A stretch of 64,000 nt of DNA from an uncultured Gammaproteobacteria bacterium. GTDB lineage: Bacteria > Pseudomonadota > Gammaproteobacteria > Eutrophobiales > Eutrophobiaceae. Made by a program: the position numbers and the translations under genes. Under the pieces are notes generated by a model, which saw only the letters and a program-made list of their open reading frames with translations, was not told the origin of the DNA and did no database searches. The stretch lies in assembly GCA_943788005.1 (NCBI GenBank), contig CALSOP010000006.1, positions 62,001-126,000 of the forward strand. Direction: 5' to 3'. The stretch's first letter is position 1; each line of letters starts with the position of its first letter. Below are positions 1-10,113 of the stretch, piece after piece.

Positions 1-2
1 AA

Positions 3-368
3 ACATTATTGGTAATGGCCAAAAAGGATAATGATTATATTGCCGGTGCATTTGCCATGTCTGATCTAAATACGCTCTATGGTCGCCACTGGGGCTGTAG
101 CCAGTACGTGCCCTATTTGCATTTTGAACTATGCTATTATCAGACAATAGAATATACGATAGAAAGACAATTGGAACGTCTTGACGCAGGGGTACAGGGA
201 GAACATAAATTAGCTCGCGGATTCCATCCGATTGCTATGCCCTCTGCTCATTGGGTTAGGGAAGAAGACTTTCGTAATGCTATAGCTAACTATCTCGACA
301 GAGAGACGACTATGATGCAAGAGCACATTGAAATGCTCGAATCGCACCTGCCGTTTAAGTTGGAATAA
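3..368 (+). CDS. GNAT-like protein of the DUF482 / peptidoglycan biosynthesis-recognition family (C-terminal part)
   Basis: Only the last ~120 residues are inside the window; the frame is open to the left edge. The visible part has the family's closing signature: a Gly/Leu-rich stretch with YGRHWG, then LHFELCYYQ, an ARGF segment followed by PxxMPSAHW, and a final helix ending in HLPFKLE. Members (COG3146) adopt a GNAT acyltransferase fold related to FemAB, but their substrate is not established. It ends 4 bases before the probable aat start, so the two are likely cotranscribed. The assignment rests on the C-terminal motif only. Confidence 0.75.
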   Translation, partial: TLLVMAKKDNDYIAGAFAMSDLNTLYGRHWGCSQYVPYLHFELCYYQTIEYTIERQLERLDAGVQGEHKLARGFHPIAMPSAHWVREEDFRNAIANYLDRETTMMQEHIEMLESHLPFKLE

Positions 369-372
369 CTGT

Positions 373-1098
373 ATGACAGTAACAAATAACCAAGAAGCTT
401 CAAACAAACTTTATTGGGTAAAACAAAACCTTCTAGCAACAGGTTTCCCAGATGTTGAAGAAGCTCTCCGTGACCCTGATGGATTGATCGCGATTGGTGG
501 TGATCTGACTGAAAAACGCTTACTTGACGCCTATCCTCGTGGTATTTTTCCCTGGTTTAATCAAGGTCAACCTATTTTGTGGTGGTCACCCGATCCGAGA
601 TGCATTTTAGAAATTAGTGAATTAAAAATCTCTCGTAGTTTGGCAAAAACTCTGCGAAAGGGCCGATTCAAAGTCACCTTTAACACGGCATTTGTTGACG
701 TGCTTGAAGGCTGCGCCGCCGCCCGTAATGGCGTGAGTGACACCTGGATAACAAATGACATCAAGCTCGCTTATCTGAAGCTCTTTAAAATGGGCTACGC
801 GCATTCAGTAGAATGCTGGCTCGACAAAAAACTTGTTGGTGGTTTATATGGCCTTGCAATGGGCAAGGTTTTCTTTGGTGAATCCATGTTCAGCCGTGAA
901 TCAGATGCGTCTAAGGTTTCTTTGGTATATTTAGTGCATAATCTAGAAAGTATGAATTTTAGAATAATCGACTGTCAGGTACATTCGGTTCATCTACAGT
1001 CACTAGGTGCGAAACCGGTACCGAGGGCTCTATTTACCAATATCCTTGACAATTATTGCAGTCATGAAAAAATAGATCGCTGGCAACCCAATATTTAA
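373..1098 (+). CDS. aat: Leucyl/phenylalanyl-tRNA--protein transferase
   Basis: Aat moves Leu or Phe from aminoacyl-tRNA to proteins with N-terminal Lys or Arg, marking them for ClpS/ClpAP in the cytoplasm. The 241-residue product has the family hallmarks WWSPDPR near residue 70 and GGLYG...FFGESMFSR near residues 155-175. I chose the ATG at 373, just after the previous gene, over an in-frame ATG at 328 that would overlap that gene by 41 bases; E. coli Aat is about 234 residues. It forms a run with bpt and infA, an order common in gammaproteobacteria. ClpS and ClpA are not in this window. Confidence 0.95.
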   Translation: MTVTNNQEASNKLYWVKQNLLATGFPDVEEALRDPDGLIAIGGDLTEKRLLDAYPRGIFPWFNQGQPILWWSPDPRCILEISELKISRSLAKTLRKGRFKVTFNTAFVDVLEGCAAARNGVSDTWITNDIKLAYLKLFKMGYAHSVECWLDKKLVGGLYGLAMGKVFFGESMFSRESDASKVSLVYLVHNLESMNFRIIDCQVHSVHLQSLGAKPVPRALFTNILDNYCSHEKIDRWQPNI

Positions 1099-1103
1099 TT
1101 CCC

Positions 1104-1850
1104 GTGGATGATCAATCACATAAACTCAGATTCTTTATAACTTCACCACATTCCTGCAATTATCTGGATGATCGTGAAGCGACTAGCGTTTTTGCCGATC
1201 CTTATTTTCCAAAAGATAAAGCACTATATTCAAGGCTCGTTTCTAGCGGTTTCAGGCGCAGCGGCGAACACCTCTACAAACCACATTGTATGAATTGTTC
1301 AGAATGTGTTCCTGTTCGTATTCCTGTTGATGAATTCAAAATGCGACGCAACCAAAAGAGAACCTGGAAGATAAATCAGGATTTGAGCATAGAAAAATCC
1401 AAGGCCACGTTTAAAGAAGATCACTTTCTACTTTATCAAAAATATCAATCGGAACGTCATCCCAATGGCGGCATGGATAATTCTAGCAGAGATGATTATA
1501 TAGAATTCCTTCTGGCGACCTGGTCAGATAGTTATTTATATGAATTTCGACTTGGTGATAAGCTCGTTGCTGTTTCTGTGGTCGATGAATTGGAAGATGC
1601 CTATTCCGCTATATACACCTTTTTTGATACCGATTTACAGCAACGTAGTCTGGGTAAATTCGCTATCCTGGCTCTCATTGAGCAATCAAAACTAGATGGG
1701 TTTTCATCACTTTATTTAGGTTATTGGATTTCATCTTGTGACAAAATGAAATACAAGATCGATTATCAGCCTATAGAATGCCTAATTGATGAAGAATGGA
1801 AGAAATTCAACACTTTATCGCTTAATGACTTTGCAGTAGACCAAAATTAG
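1104..1850 (+). CDS. bpt: Aspartate/glutamate leucyltransferase (bacterial Ate-type)
   Basis: Bpt transfers leucine from Leu-tRNA to N-terminal Asp or Glu and so complements Aat in the N-degron pathway. The 248-residue protein shows the ATE N-terminal domain ([17 protein letters not shown], with paired cysteines CxxC near residues 61-64) and the C-terminal half with YLGYWI and the KMKYK...QPIE motif. It begins with GTG five bases after the aat stop, and no better in-frame ATG exists nearby. Length is normal for the family. Leucyl rather than arginyl specificity is inferred from the bacterial family. Confidence 0.93.
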   Translation: MDDQSHKLRFFITSPHSCNYLDDREATSVFADPYFPKDKALYSRLVSSGFRRSGEHLYKPHCMNCSECVPVRIPVDEFKMRRNQKRTWKINQDLSIEKSKATFKEDHFLLYQKYQSERHPNGGMDNSSRDDYIEFLLATWSDSYLYEFRLGDKLVAVSVVDELEDAYSAIYTFFDTDLQQRSLGKFAILALIEQSKLDGFSSLYLGYWISSCDKMKYKIDYQPIECLIDEEWKKFNTLSLNDFAVDQN

Positions 1851-1885
1851 TGCAGAATTCGCCCTTTTTAATTAACGAGGGCTAT

Positions 1886-2104
1886 ATGGCAAAAGAAGAC
1901 CAGATTGAGATGGAAGGCACTGTCGTTGAGACGTTACCTAACACCATGTTCCGAGTAGAGTTGGAAAACGGACACATAATTACCGCACATATCTCAGGAA
2001 AAATGCGCAAGCATTACATCCGTATCCTAACTGGCGATAAAGTTACAGTTGAAATGACGCCGTATGATTTGAGTAAAGGCCGAATTACCTACAGGGCCAG
2101 ATAG
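1886..2104 (+). CDS. infA: Translation initiation factor IF-1
   Basis: IF-1 binds the 30S A site during initiation. The 72-residue protein is a complete S1/OB-fold copy beginning [11 protein letters not shown] and containing [14 protein letters not shown] and [10 protein letters not shown]...GDKVTVE. The frame opens earlier at a GTG overlapping the bpt stop, but the ATG at 1886 with the purine-rich ACGAGGGC upstream gives the canonical protein. It closes the aat-bpt-infA run and faces kdsB convergently, with only 7 bases between the stops. Confidence 0.97.
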   Translation: MAKEDQIEMEGTVVETLPNTMFRVELENGHIITAHISGKMRKHYIRILTGDKVTVEMTPYDLSKGRITYRAR

Positions 2105-2111
2105 TCCAATC

Positions 2112-2846
2112 TTATTTTTTCGATCTAGCTAATTCCAGATCAGCTGCAGAATCAACCCCAATCCCTGTTTTATCTACTGCAATATCTACATGGATTTTCC
2201 CGCCGTTATAAAGAACGCGTAATTGTTCAAGCGCTTCGGCTTGCTCTATTGCACAGGGTGCCAATTTAGTAAATTCCTGAAGATAACCTGCTCGATAGGC
2301 GTAAAGACCAATATGTCTGTATGCTTGCTCAGGTAGTCCTCCTGTTCGATTCAAAGGTATCGGTGAACGACTGAAATAAATTGCCGTATTGCGTTTATCA
2401 AAAAGAACCTTGACCACATTCTGATCAATAAATTCATCCAAAGTATTAATGCGCTCACATAACGTTGCCATTTGATTATCGGGATTGTCATATAAATTTG
2501 ACGCGACCTGATCAATTAACGTAACCGGCAATCCAAATTCATCGCCCTGAAGATTGACGACAACATCATTGTCATCTAGCTCAAGTTCCCTTACTGCTTC
2601 GGCTATTCTATCCGTGCCAGATTCATGTTCATTTGAAGTCATAATCACTGACGCGCCAAATGATTCAGCAGCGTCAGCTATCCTGCGGTCATCTGTTGCA
2701 ATAGTGATGCTTTTTGCTTGTGCCTGCGTTGCAGTTTCGTACACATGTTGCAGTAATGGTTTGCCTTTAATTTCCAATAAAGGTTTGCCTGGTAATCGAG
2801 TCGAAGCGTATCGTGCGGGAATGATAATACTGAAAGGCTCTGACAT
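2112..2846 (-). CDS. kdsB: 3-deoxy-manno-octulosonate cytidylyltransferase (CMP-KDO synthetase)
   Basis: KdsB activates KDO with CTP to give CMP-KDO, used for the inner core of lipopolysaccharide. The protein starts with the nucleotidyltransferase signature IIPARYASTRLPGKPL and carries LQGDE near residue 99 and ERxN plus YFSRSPIP downstream, all typical. I chose the ATG at 2846 (MSEPFS, 244 residues). A GTG at 2858 would add four residues and overlap the previous stop as TAGTG, so translational coupling from that start is also possible. It is the last gene of the lpxK-ycaR-kdsB run. Confidence 0.95.
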   Translation of the reverse strand: MSEPFSIIIPARYASTRLPGKPLLEIKGKPLLQHVYETATQAQAKSITIATDDRRIADAAESFGASVIMTSNEHESGTDRIAEAVRELELDDNDVVVNLQGDEFGLPVTLIDQVASNLYDNPDNQMATLCERINTLDEFIDQNVVKVLFDKRNTAIYFSRSPIPLNRTGGLPEQAYRHIGLYAYRAGYLQEFTKLAPCAIEQAEALEQLRVLYNGGKIHVDIAVDKTGIGVDSAADLELARSKK

Positions 2847-2857
2847 TGACACTGGCA

Positions 2858-3046
2858 CTACTTCAACTTTCCCGCTTCTTCATCACTAATCATCCTGGCC
2901 TGATCTTCCAACATCACGGGTATGCCATCACGTATTGGATAAGCAAGTCGTGCAGATTTAGAAATCAATTCCTGATTTTCTTTATCATAATGCAACGGCC
3001 CTTTAGTTACCGGGCAAACAAGAATCTCAAGTAGTTTTTTGTCCAT
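2858..3046 (-). CDS. ycaR: Trm112/YcaR family small zinc-ribbon-like protein
   Basis: This 62-residue protein (63 if the preceding ATG at 3049 is used) has the conserved [15 protein letters not shown]-terminus, [12 protein letters not shown] in the middle and an acidic tail, as in the YcaR/Trm112-like family found between lpxK and kdsB. Only one of the paired metal-binding cysteines is present, which is common in this branch. The biochemical role is unknown; position alone suggests a link to lipid A/KDO synthesis. It overlaps the lpxK end by about 20 bases, a sign of translational coupling. Confidence 0.9.
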   Translation of the reverse strand: MDKKLLEILVCPVTKGPLHYDKENQELISKSARLAYPIRDGIPVMLEDQARMISDEEAGKLK

Positions 3047-4031
3047 CAATAATATCCTTCATTAGGGCTTCAAGCCGATAAATAAATGAATCTGGTAATG
3101 TCGCCGAAATCGGCAAATACCAATGATTTTTTGTAGCGAAGTCACTACATTTTATAGCATCTTTCTCAGTCATAACCACTGGCAAACTATCATCAAAATT
3201 AACATCATTTTTTGTAAATGGATAATGATCAGGAAATTCGTGATTAATAATATGTAATTTGTTATTCCTCAAATATGAATAATATCGATCTGGATTTCCA
3301 ATGCCCGATATTGCATGGACACTCTGTCCATGCAAACTAGAAACAGGGATAGTGTGTTCAGGATCTAATAATGACACTAGATCACCATATTTGTATTCCA
3401 TCTTGTACTCATGGCGACCGGCAATGTATTTGCTGACCACAAGATCAACGCTGTCTAATCGACTTATTGGCTCGCGCAATGGGCCTGCGGGCAAGCATCG
3501 CCCATTACCAAAACGGCGCTGGCCATCAATAACCGCAATCTCAATATCTCTGCCAAGTGAATAGTGTTGCATACCATCATCACAGAGAATTAAATCGCAA
3601 TCACAATATTCAATCAATTCCTCTGCAGCTTTTCTCCTTTGTACTGCGATAGCAACAGGGCAATTAGTTCTTTTGGCAATCAATACTGGTTCGTCACCGA
3701 CTAATGCTGGATTGCTATCTGCTCTCACTTGTTGGCTCTTGCCCGAGAGTTTGCCACCATAGCCACGACTGATAATTCCGGGATTAAAACCTTTTTCCTT
3801 GAAATAATCTGCAAGCCAAATAACTAGCGGTGTCTTTCCTGTACCACCTACTGAAATATTACCGACAATGATGACAGGTACATCAATGTGATTGACGGCT
3901 ATCAGACCTGATTGATAGCACAGCCGTCGCAGAATGATAATCAGACTATAGAGCCAGCTTAAGGGTAAGAGGACAATACCAAGAGGATGTTTGGTGTACC
4001 AAATATTTTCTATAGATTCTTTCGTCAACAT
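3027..4031 (-). CDS. lpxK: Tetraacyldisaccharide 4'-kinase
   Basis: LpxK phosphorylates the 4' position of the lipid A disaccharide precursor at the inner membrane. The 334-residue protein has a membrane-associating N-terminal helix ([19 protein letters not shown]), the Walker A GGTGKTPL near residue 62, the RGYGG motif and the catalytic-region DDGMQH near residue 151, all diagnostic. It lies upstream of ycaR and kdsB and downstream of an exbB/exbD-type pair; a proton-channel or msbA gene before lpxK is a familiar arrangement. Confidence 0.96.
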   Translation of the reverse strand: MLTKESIENIWYTKHPLGIVLLPLSWLYSLIIILRRLCYQSGLIAVNHIDVPVIIVGNISVGGTGKTPLVIWLADYFKEKGFNPGIISRGYGGKLSGKSQQVRADSNPALVGDEPVLIAKRTNCPVAIAVQRRKAAEELIEYCDCDLILCDDGMQHYSLGRDIEIAVIDGQRRFGNGRCLPAGPLREPISRLDSVDLVVSKYIAGRHEYKMEYKYGDLVSLLDPEHTIPVSSLHGQSVHAISGIGNPDRYYSYLRNNKLHIINHEFPDHYPFTKNDVNFDDSLPVVMTEKDAIKCSDFATKNHWYLPISATLPDSFIYRLEALMKDIIDGQKTT

Positions 4032-4089
4032 AGTTAGTTTGACGTTGTCAAAGTTGATTTAAAATAAACCACATCTTTTAAAGCGCCGT

Positions 4090-4509
4090 TTATTCATCCT
4101 GCAATTCTTGCGTTGCAAATGTAATCTTCACCAAACCTAATTGGCGAGCAGCATCCATTACCCTGACAACTGATTGATGAGTGGCATTTGAATCGGCACT
4201 GATAATAACGGGCGGCTCATTTAACCCAACCAAGGCATCTGACAATGCCGCTTTAATCGTCTCTAGCTGGGCATTTACCAGTGATCTATCATTGATATAG
4301 ACATTACCTTGCGCATCCAAACCAACATTCACCGCATCAGGTTTTGCTTCTGTCACCTCTTTTGATGAACTAGGCAAAGTGATATTAATTTCCGAATTGT
4401 GTTCAAACGTAGTCGAGACCATAAAAAATATTAATAATAAAAACACCACATCAATCAGTGGTGTGATATCCAGATCTACTTCATCGCGCCTTTCAGATCG
4501 AAAATTCAT
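4090..4509 (-). CDS. exbD: ExbD/TolR family biopolymer transport protein
   Basis: This is the 139-residue ExbD/TolR partner of a proton channel: a short cytoplasmic N-terminus, one transmembrane segment near residues 15-35 carrying the essential Asp20 in ITPLIDVVF, and a periplasmic domain of the usual size. It starts inside the stop of the exbB-type gene (ATGA overlap). There is no tonB, tolA or tolB nearby, so the energised partner cannot be told. The copy next to comEC and lpxK is widespread in Proteobacteria, usually called exbD2. Confidence 0.9.
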   Translation of the reverse strand: MNFRSERRDEVDLDITPLIDVVFLLLIFFMVSTTFEHNSEINITLPSSSKEVTEAKPDAVNVGLDAQGNVYINDRSLVNAQLETIKAALSDALVGLNEPPVIISADSNATHQSVVRVMDAARQLGLVKITFATQELQDE

Positions 4510-5141
4510 TCTTTAGATCCTGCTTCAATTTCGCTTTCGCGTATTCCATGCATGACTTCAACCATTTTTAGTGCCTCTTGTTCCATGGTAATGATTAAAC
4601 CGTCTATTTTTCCGCGAAAAAACCGATGAAACATCAAACTTGGTATTGCCACGGATAGGCCTGCTGCAGTTGTTATCAAGGCTTCAGAAATACCTTCAGA
4701 TAAAATACTAGGATCACCAACTCCCAAAGATGTGATTACAGTAAATACTTTAATCATGCCGATTACCGTTCCTAATAAACCCAATAAAGGGCTTATAGAG
4801 GCAATTGTTCCCAGTGTATTTAGAAATCGTTCCAGATCGTGAGCAACATGGCGACCTGTTTCCTCTATACTCTCTTTCATGATTTCGCGTGAATGGTTTC
4901 GATTGACCAATCCCGCTGCCAAAACCATTCCTAAAGGAGAACTATTGCGTAAGTCCTGAATACGTTTCTTATCCAGATGCCCGACCTTTTGCCATTGCCA
5001 AACCTTGGCAACCAGGTTTTTTGGTACAATTTTTATTTCTCTAAGGGACCAGAATCGCTCCCCAATAATGGCCATTGCTATGATTGAACACAATATGATC
5101 GGCCACATAAGTAGACCACCGGCCTTGATTAATTCAAGCAC
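4506..5141 (-). CDS. exbB: MotA/TolQ/ExbB proton channel family protein
   Basis: The 211-residue inner-membrane protein has an N-terminal membrane helix, a cytoplasmic stretch, and the pair of helices with GTIASISPLLGLLGTVIGMI near residues 111-130, the family signature. With the downstream ExbD-like protein it should form a proton-driven motor for periplasmic or outer-membrane work. Gene order is comEC, exbB, exbD, lpxK on the minus strand. The exact client (TonB or another protein) is not shown by the context. Confidence 0.9.
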   Translation of the reverse strand: MLELIKAGGLLMWPIILCSIIAMAIIGERFWSLREIKIVPKNLVAKVWQWQKVGHLDKKRIQDLRNSSPLGMVLAAGLVNRNHSREIMKESIEETGRHVAHDLERFLNTLGTIASISPLLGLLGTVIGMIKVFTVITSLGVGDPSILSEGISEALITTAAGLSVAIPSLMFHRFFRGKIDGLIITMEQEALKMVEVMHGIRESEIEAGSKE

Positions 5142-5207
5142 GTTATCTCACTCCAAATTTTTATTATTAATTGCGAACTCGATCAGATGAATCTGCATGG
5201 TATCACC

Positions 5208-7490
5208 TCAATGATGCCAAAAACGCCGATTTTTTGATCTAAATTGTTCAATTATCAAGCCCTCTGCACTAAATTTCATAGAAATCTCGCCAGATATATA
5301 AGTTACTAACGTTTCGACCCCATGGACTTCATAGCGAGTCATTATATCCTGTTTTGGGAAACCAAATCGATTTCTATATCCTGCGGAAATTACAGCATAA
5401 TCAGGCGCTATCGTGGTAATGAATTCATTACTTGATGAAGTCTTGCTGCCATGATGAGGAGCCAACAATATATCAACTTTGATTTGTTCAGGCATGTTAT
5501 TTATGAGCCTTTTCTCAGCCGATTGCTCGATATCACCGGTTAAAAGCACTGATCCCTGCTGTGATGATATTTTGAGAACACATGATGCATTATTGCCAGT
5601 AAAATCACTTTCCAGAGACGGATGTAGCACTTCAAATACAATATCATCCCATAGCCATTTTTGACCGGCATGACAACGTTCAGCGTGACTAATCGATAGT
5701 TTTTCTGGAACACTGCTTAATATTCTACCGATTTTGAATTGTTCAATTAAAGCATATGCCCCGCCGATATGATCATTATCGCCGTGACTGATCATTAACA
5801 TCGATAATTGCGTGATTCCCTTTTCTCGAAGATACGGTTTTATAACTGCATCACCAATATTAAAATGCTCTGAAAACTTCGCCCCAGCATCATAAACAAG
5901 CGTGTTTTGTCTCGTTTGTATGACAGCGGACAGCCCCTGCCCTACATCCAATAGACTAAATTTAAATTCACCTGATTTTAAATTGGTCGTTATTGGAAAT
6001 AGCAATGGCATTAAAAACAAAAGTCCAAACCATCTGCCCGGCAGTCCTCTAGGCATCAACAAAATTATGATTCCAATGATTGCTATTATCAGTGAAAACT
6101 TATCAGGAGCGGCAACAGGAATAATTGCATTATTTTGTTGCGTCAAAAAATCAAGGTACGACCAATTAAGTTTGCTTATCTTATCGACAAAACCATAAAC
6201 AAATTCTGCGCTACTAGGAAAGGACAATAACAAGATCATCGCCAGCAACACCAATGGAACGACAATAAAACCAATAACGGGTATAACGATTAAATTAGCA
6301 AAAATACTAAATAGCGGAAACTGTTTAAACCAGAATATTAAAAACGGAGACAAGGCCAAACTTAGCAAACATTGTAATTGCAACCAGCGACGCAAAGGAC
6401 TCTGATTACTATACCTATAACGCGTTATATACAGTATTAGTATTACTGCTGTGAACGAAAGCCAGAAATCAACTGCCAGTATTGAGAATGGATCTAATAA
6501 CAATATCAAGACAACCGCGATACTAATGACATTAGAGACCAGTAGCCTTCTTGACGAGAGTAATCCCAGTAAAAAAACAGCAATCATGATCAATGCACGC
6601 TGTGTAGGCAGCGAAAACCCGGCTAGGGACGCATAAAAAAATGCGACCGCAAAGGCTAGTATTGAAGCAATTATCGGTGCTGGAATGATTTGCGTAGCAA
6701 AATAAAACTGACGCCATAACGTTAGTGTTAAAAAATAAATTACTCCGGCTATTAACCCCAGGTGCAAGCCAGATATTGCAATCAAATGATTTGTGCCCGT
6801 ATTAGTTAATATCCTCCATTGATTTGGGTCGAGTTGACTACGGTCACCCAGACTCAATGCCAACACCAATCCAAGCAATGGTTTATCTATCTTATTTTTA
6901 ATCTTTTGAGATAGTTCGTAACGTAATCTTTGAATGAAATATCCATTACTCTCCTCCAGCATTTGATTCGTTTTATTATCCTTTACATAGCCTGTCGCTT
7001 TTATTCCTTGTCTCATCATCCATGTCTCATAATCGAAACCGCCTGAGTTCATAAAACTATAAGGACGCTTTAATTTTGCACTTAACAGCCATGTTTCACC
7101 CGGCGCGGGTACTATCTTGGTTTTATACCAATTCAAGCGAATCATTCCTGGTGATATAAAATGTTTTTTTTGGTTGTCGACGATATCACTCACATTAAAC
7201 GTAAATTGAACATGGTCTTCATAAATTACTGGCAATGAAACCACACTGCCCGTTAACTGAACTACCTTGCTCTCAAGTTCAGGATTGAGTGAATGACTAA
7301 CATCAATTCCTATATGCAATAATGCCCAGCTAAAACCAAGACAAAATAACAAAATCAATCTGAATACTGAGAAATATCGATCAAGGAGAAATAATAGGGG
7401 TAAAATAAGAAGAACCCACAAACTGGGTATAGTTGAAAATTGCAACAGACAATAAATACCTGAGGCAAATGCTAGCGTCCATGCAAGCAT
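5208..7490 (-). CDS. comEC: DNA internalization competence protein ComEC/Rec2
   Basis: ComEC forms the inner-membrane channel that takes up single-stranded DNA in natural transformation. The 760-residue protein has three parts in order: an N-terminal DUF4131 region with membrane helices (1-190), the polytopic competence domain (GTNHLIAISGLHLGL near residue 235, then many helices), and a C-terminal metallo-beta-lactamase-like domain (LLDVGQG, SHGDNDHIGG, LLTGDIE, APHHGS). Length is usual and all metal-binding motifs are intact. It leads the minus-strand run into exbB-exbD-lpxK. No other competence genes are in the window. Confidence 0.95.
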   Translation of the reverse strand: MLAWTLAFASGIYCLLQFSTIPSLWVLLILPLLFLLDRYFSVFRLILLFCLGFSWALLHIGIDVSHSLNPELESKVVQLTGSVVSLPVIYEDHVQFTFNVSDIVDNQKKHFISPGMIRLNWYKTKIVPAPGETWLLSAKLKRPYSFMNSGGFDYETWMMRQGIKATGYVKDNKTNQMLEESNGYFIQRLRYELSQKIKNKIDKPLLGLVLALSLGDRSQLDPNQWRILTNTGTNHLIAISGLHLGLIAGVIYFLTLTLWRQFYFATQIIPAPIIASILAFAVAFFYASLAGFSLPTQRALIMIAVFLLGLLSSRRLLVSNVISIAVVLILLLDPFSILAVDFWLSFTAVILILYITRYRYSNQSPLRRWLQLQCLLSLALSPFLIFWFKQFPLFSIFANLIVIPVIGFIVVPLVLLAMILLLSFPSSAEFVYGFVDKISKLNWSYLDFLTQQNNAIIPVAAPDKFSLIIAIIGIIILLMPRGLPGRWFGLLFLMPLLFPITTNLKSGEFKFSLLDVGQGLSAVIQTRQNTLVYDAGAKFSEHFNIGDAVIKPYLREKGITQLSMLMISHGDNDHIGGAYALIEQFKIGRILSSVPEKLSISHAERCHAGQKWLWDDIVFEVLHPSLESDFTGNNASCVLKISSQQGSVLLTGDIEQSAEKRLINNMPEQIKVDILLAPHHGSKTSSSNEFITTIAPDYAVISAGYRNRFGFPKQDIMTRYEVHGVETLVTYISGEISMKFSAEGLIIEQFRSKNRRFWHH

Positions 7491-7565
7491 AAATATTAAC
7501 TCCTTGTAATAAATATTGGGCTATAATAGCGCGCTTTTTTTGAGCATTACAAAATATTAAGAAAA

Positions 7566-8081
7566 ATGAGCTTACGGAATTTTTTTAAACGCTATCTGCC
7601 GCAGAAGGACCACATCCACAAGCATGGGGGAATGCATCTATTTTCTGATTACCTGCATGATCCCAATATTTGGCATCTACATCGTCGTTCATCGGCAGGT
7701 GGTGCTGCTATTGGCATGTTTTGCGCGTTTATTCCATTACCAATTCAAACAATAGTCTCAGCTGCATTTGCAATTCTATTTAGAGTCAATCTACCTATGG
7801 CGGTCGTTTTTTCATTATTTAGCAACCCGATCACTATTCCACCACTATTTTTCTTCGCTTATCAATTAGGCGCCATGTTATTAGGTTTAGAAGAAAAACA
7901 TGTTGAATTTTCGTTCTCATGGGAATGGATAAGCACGACTCTTATACATATATGGGAGCCATTGGCACTCGGTTGTTTTATATTGGGAGCAATAAGCTCG
8001 CTACTGACTTACATCATCATTCGATTGGTCTGGCGAATAAGTGCGATTAATAAATGGGAAAACAGGCGCCGAACAAAATAG
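7566..8081 (+). CDS. DUF2062 domain membrane protein
   Basis: A 171-residue membrane protein with the DUF2062 pattern: a basic N-terminus, LHDPNIWHLHRRSSAGG, GMFCAFIPLPIQT, then FSNPITIPPLFF and a final membrane helix before a basic tail. Two or three membrane segments are visible. The function of this family is unknown; it is common beside comEC in gammaproteobacteria. It is divergent from comEC and convergent with lolD, with 17 bases between the stops. Confidence 0.88.
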   Translation: MSLRNFFKRYLPQKDHIHKHGGMHLFSDYLHDPNIWHLHRRSSAGGAAIGMFCAFIPLPIQTIVSAAFAILFRVNLPMAVVFSLFSNPITIPPLFFFAYQLGAMLLGLEEKHVEFSFSWEWISTTLIHIWEPLALGCFILGAISSLLTYIIIRLVWRISAINKWENRRRTK

Positions 8082-8098
8082 CAACATAACAAAGGCTG

Positions 8099-8776
8099 CT
8101 AAGCTTGCAAGATCCCTTCTTTTAATTCTAAAACTCGATCCACACGCCGTGAAAGTTCCATGTTGTGCGTAACCATAATTAAACTTGTGCCTAGGCTTTG
8201 ATTTAATTCAAGAATTAATTCAAAAACTTGATCTGCTGTTTTTTCATCCAAATTGCCCGTTGGCTCATCAGCTAATATACAAGCAGGCTCAGTGACTAAT
8301 GCTCTGGCAATTGCTGCACGTTGCCGTTCTCCTCCTGATAATTCACCTGGTTTGTGTTGCACTCGTTCTGACAAACCTACCTTGTTCAACAAGTTCGCAG
8401 CCTTATCTAATGCTTCTTTTTTATTGCCACGTCTTATTAACAATGGCATTGCTACATTTTCCAATGCAGTAAACTCCGGCAAGAGATGATGGAATTGATA
8501 AACAAAACCAAGGTGTTTATTTCGTAGATTACCACGTTGCTCATCGCTCAGTTTTCCCATGTCCTTATCATTAACAAGAACTTCACCTTTATCGGGTGTA
8601 TCGAGACCACCTAACAAATGTAGCAAGGTACTTTTACCAGATCCTGAGGTACCAATGATCGCAACACTTTGGTTTGACTTAATACTGAAATCAACACCTT
8701 TCAGAACTTCAACACGAAGTTCGCCATCGTTAAAACATTTAGTGAGCTGTCGTGTTTCGATTAGAGCATCACTCAT
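8099..8776 (-). CDS. lolD: Lipoprotein-releasing ABC transporter ATPase
   Basis: LolD hydrolyses ATP to release outer-membrane lipoproteins from the inner membrane to LolA. The 225-residue ATPase shows Walker [10 protein letters not shown] near residue 42, the Q-loop [14 protein letters not shown], the signature LSGGERQR and Walker [13 protein letters not shown]. The FHHLLPEF stretch is typical of LolD rather than MacB or FtsE. It overlaps the end of the permease gene by 8 bases and should be translated with it. Confidence 0.95.
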   Translation of the reverse strand: MSDALIETRQLTKCFNDGELRVEVLKGVDFSIKSNQSVAIIGTSGSGKSTLLHLLGGLDTPDKGEVLVNDKDMGKLSDEQRGNLRNKHLGFVYQFHHLLPEFTALENVAMPLLIRRGNKKEALDKAANLLNKVGLSERVQHKPGELSGGERQRAAIARALVTEPACILADEPTGNLDEKTADQVFELILELNQSLGTSLIMVTHNMELSRRVDRVLELKEGILQA

Positions 8777-10013
8777 AACGTAATGCCTCCGCAGGTTGTG
8801 TCTTCGCTGCGCGAAGAGCAGGATAGATCGTGGCTAATAAACAGAGCACAAAAGCAACAATACTAATAGTAATAACATCATTCCAATGCATGTCTGAAGG
8901 AAGATCACTAATGTAATAAACATCTGCGGACAAGAATTTTTGACCTATCATCGACTCTATCGCTGGTACGATTGTCTCTACATTGCTCGCTAACCAGACA
9001 CCACCAATAACGCCCATGGCAATGCCGACAACGCCAATGATTGTGCCTTGAATCATAAATAACTTTAATATACTTCCTGGACTAGCGCCTAGTGTTCGCA
9101 ACACAGCGATGTCTGATTGTTTGTCAGAGACCATCATCACCAACGTTGAGATTATATTAAATGCTGCAACTGCAACGATTAGTAGTAATATCACAAACAT
9201 TACTGTTTTTTCAGTTTTTAATGCCCGGAAAAAATTAGCGTGTCGTTGTGTCCAGTCAACCACCCAATATCTACCGGGTAATTGAGCAACAATCTCACGA
9301 CTAATGATTGGAGCTTTGAGAATATTGTTTGTTTTCAAGCGCAGTCCTGTAGGGCCTGTTTTTCGAAATAAACGAAAAGCATCATTCATATGGATTAACG
9401 CTAAGGCACTATCAAATTCATGCATGCCGACTTCAAATATACCTACTAACGTAAAGCGTTTAAGTCTTGGTAAGATACCTGCGGGGGTGACATTCGCCTG
9501 TGGCGCAACTAAAGTCACTTTATCGCCGATCGCTACACCTAACTTTCGTGCAAGTTCTTTTCCCAGGACAATGTTAAAACCTCCCGCTTTTAGTTCACTA
9601 ATATCACCCATAATCATGGTTTCTATGACTGTAGAGACTTTGGGTTCTTCGTCAGGCAAAATACCTCTGATTATTGTGCCATTAACACTTTTATCTTTAA
9701 CTAACATGCCTTCGGCATGAAAATATGGTGCAACGCCAACAATATCAGGGTGATGCATAACCTCTTCTGCAATTGGTTGCCAATCATTCAAAGCGTCACC
9801 GTCTCCAATGACAGTTGCATGTGATGCCATACCTAAAATACGTTCTTTTAATTCTTTCTCAAATCCATTCATTACAGATAACACCGTAATCAAAGCCATT
9901 ACACCTAAACCCACACCAAGCATCGATGTTAAGGAGATAAAGGAAATAAAATGGTTGCGGCGACGTGCGCGGACATAGCGCAAGCCAATCAGTGCTTCAA
10001 ATGAATTAAACAT
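8769..10013 (-). CDS. lolC: Lipoprotein-releasing ABC transporter permease LolC/LolE family
   Basis: The 414-residue permease has the standard architecture: an N-terminal helix after [23 protein letters not shown], a large periplasmic domain (about 50-265), and three C-terminal FtsX-type helices with [15 protein letters not shown] near residue 312. Only one permease gene is present beside lolD, as in organisms that use a LolF-like homodimer instead of the LolC/LolE heterodimer. LolC versus LolF cannot be settled without the rest of the genome. Confidence 0.92.
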   Translation of the reverse strand: MFNSFEALIGLRYVRARRRNHFISFISLTSMLGVGLGVMALITVLSVMNGFEKELKERILGMASHATVIGDGDALNDWQPIAEEVMHHPDIVGVAPYFHAEGMLVKDKSVNGTIIRGILPDEEPKVSTVIETMIMGDISELKAGGFNIVLGKELARKLGVAIGDKVTLVAPQANVTPAGILPRLKRFTLVGIFEVGMHEFDSALALIHMNDAFRLFRKTGPTGLRLKTNNILKAPIISREIVAQLPGRYWVVDWTQRHANFFRALKTEKTVMFVILLLIVAVAAFNIISTLVMMVSDKQSDIAVLRTLGASPGSILKLFMIQGTIIGVVGIAMGVIGGVWLASNVETIVPAIESMIGQKFLSADVYYISDLPSDMHWNDVITISIVAFVLCLLATIYPALRAAKTQPAEALRYE

Positions 10014-10113
10014 GGGTGTGGATTATAGAGTGCTTCGACAAAGCTTGAAACTAAATTAAGTATATCTTTTAAAATGACTTTTCAAAAAAGCTCATAAACA
10101 TAACACTGAACTA

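Noticed and set aside
9304..9720. 138-codon frame antisense to the Lol permease
   Set aside because: Lies wholly within conserved coding sequence; the translation has no domain-like features.
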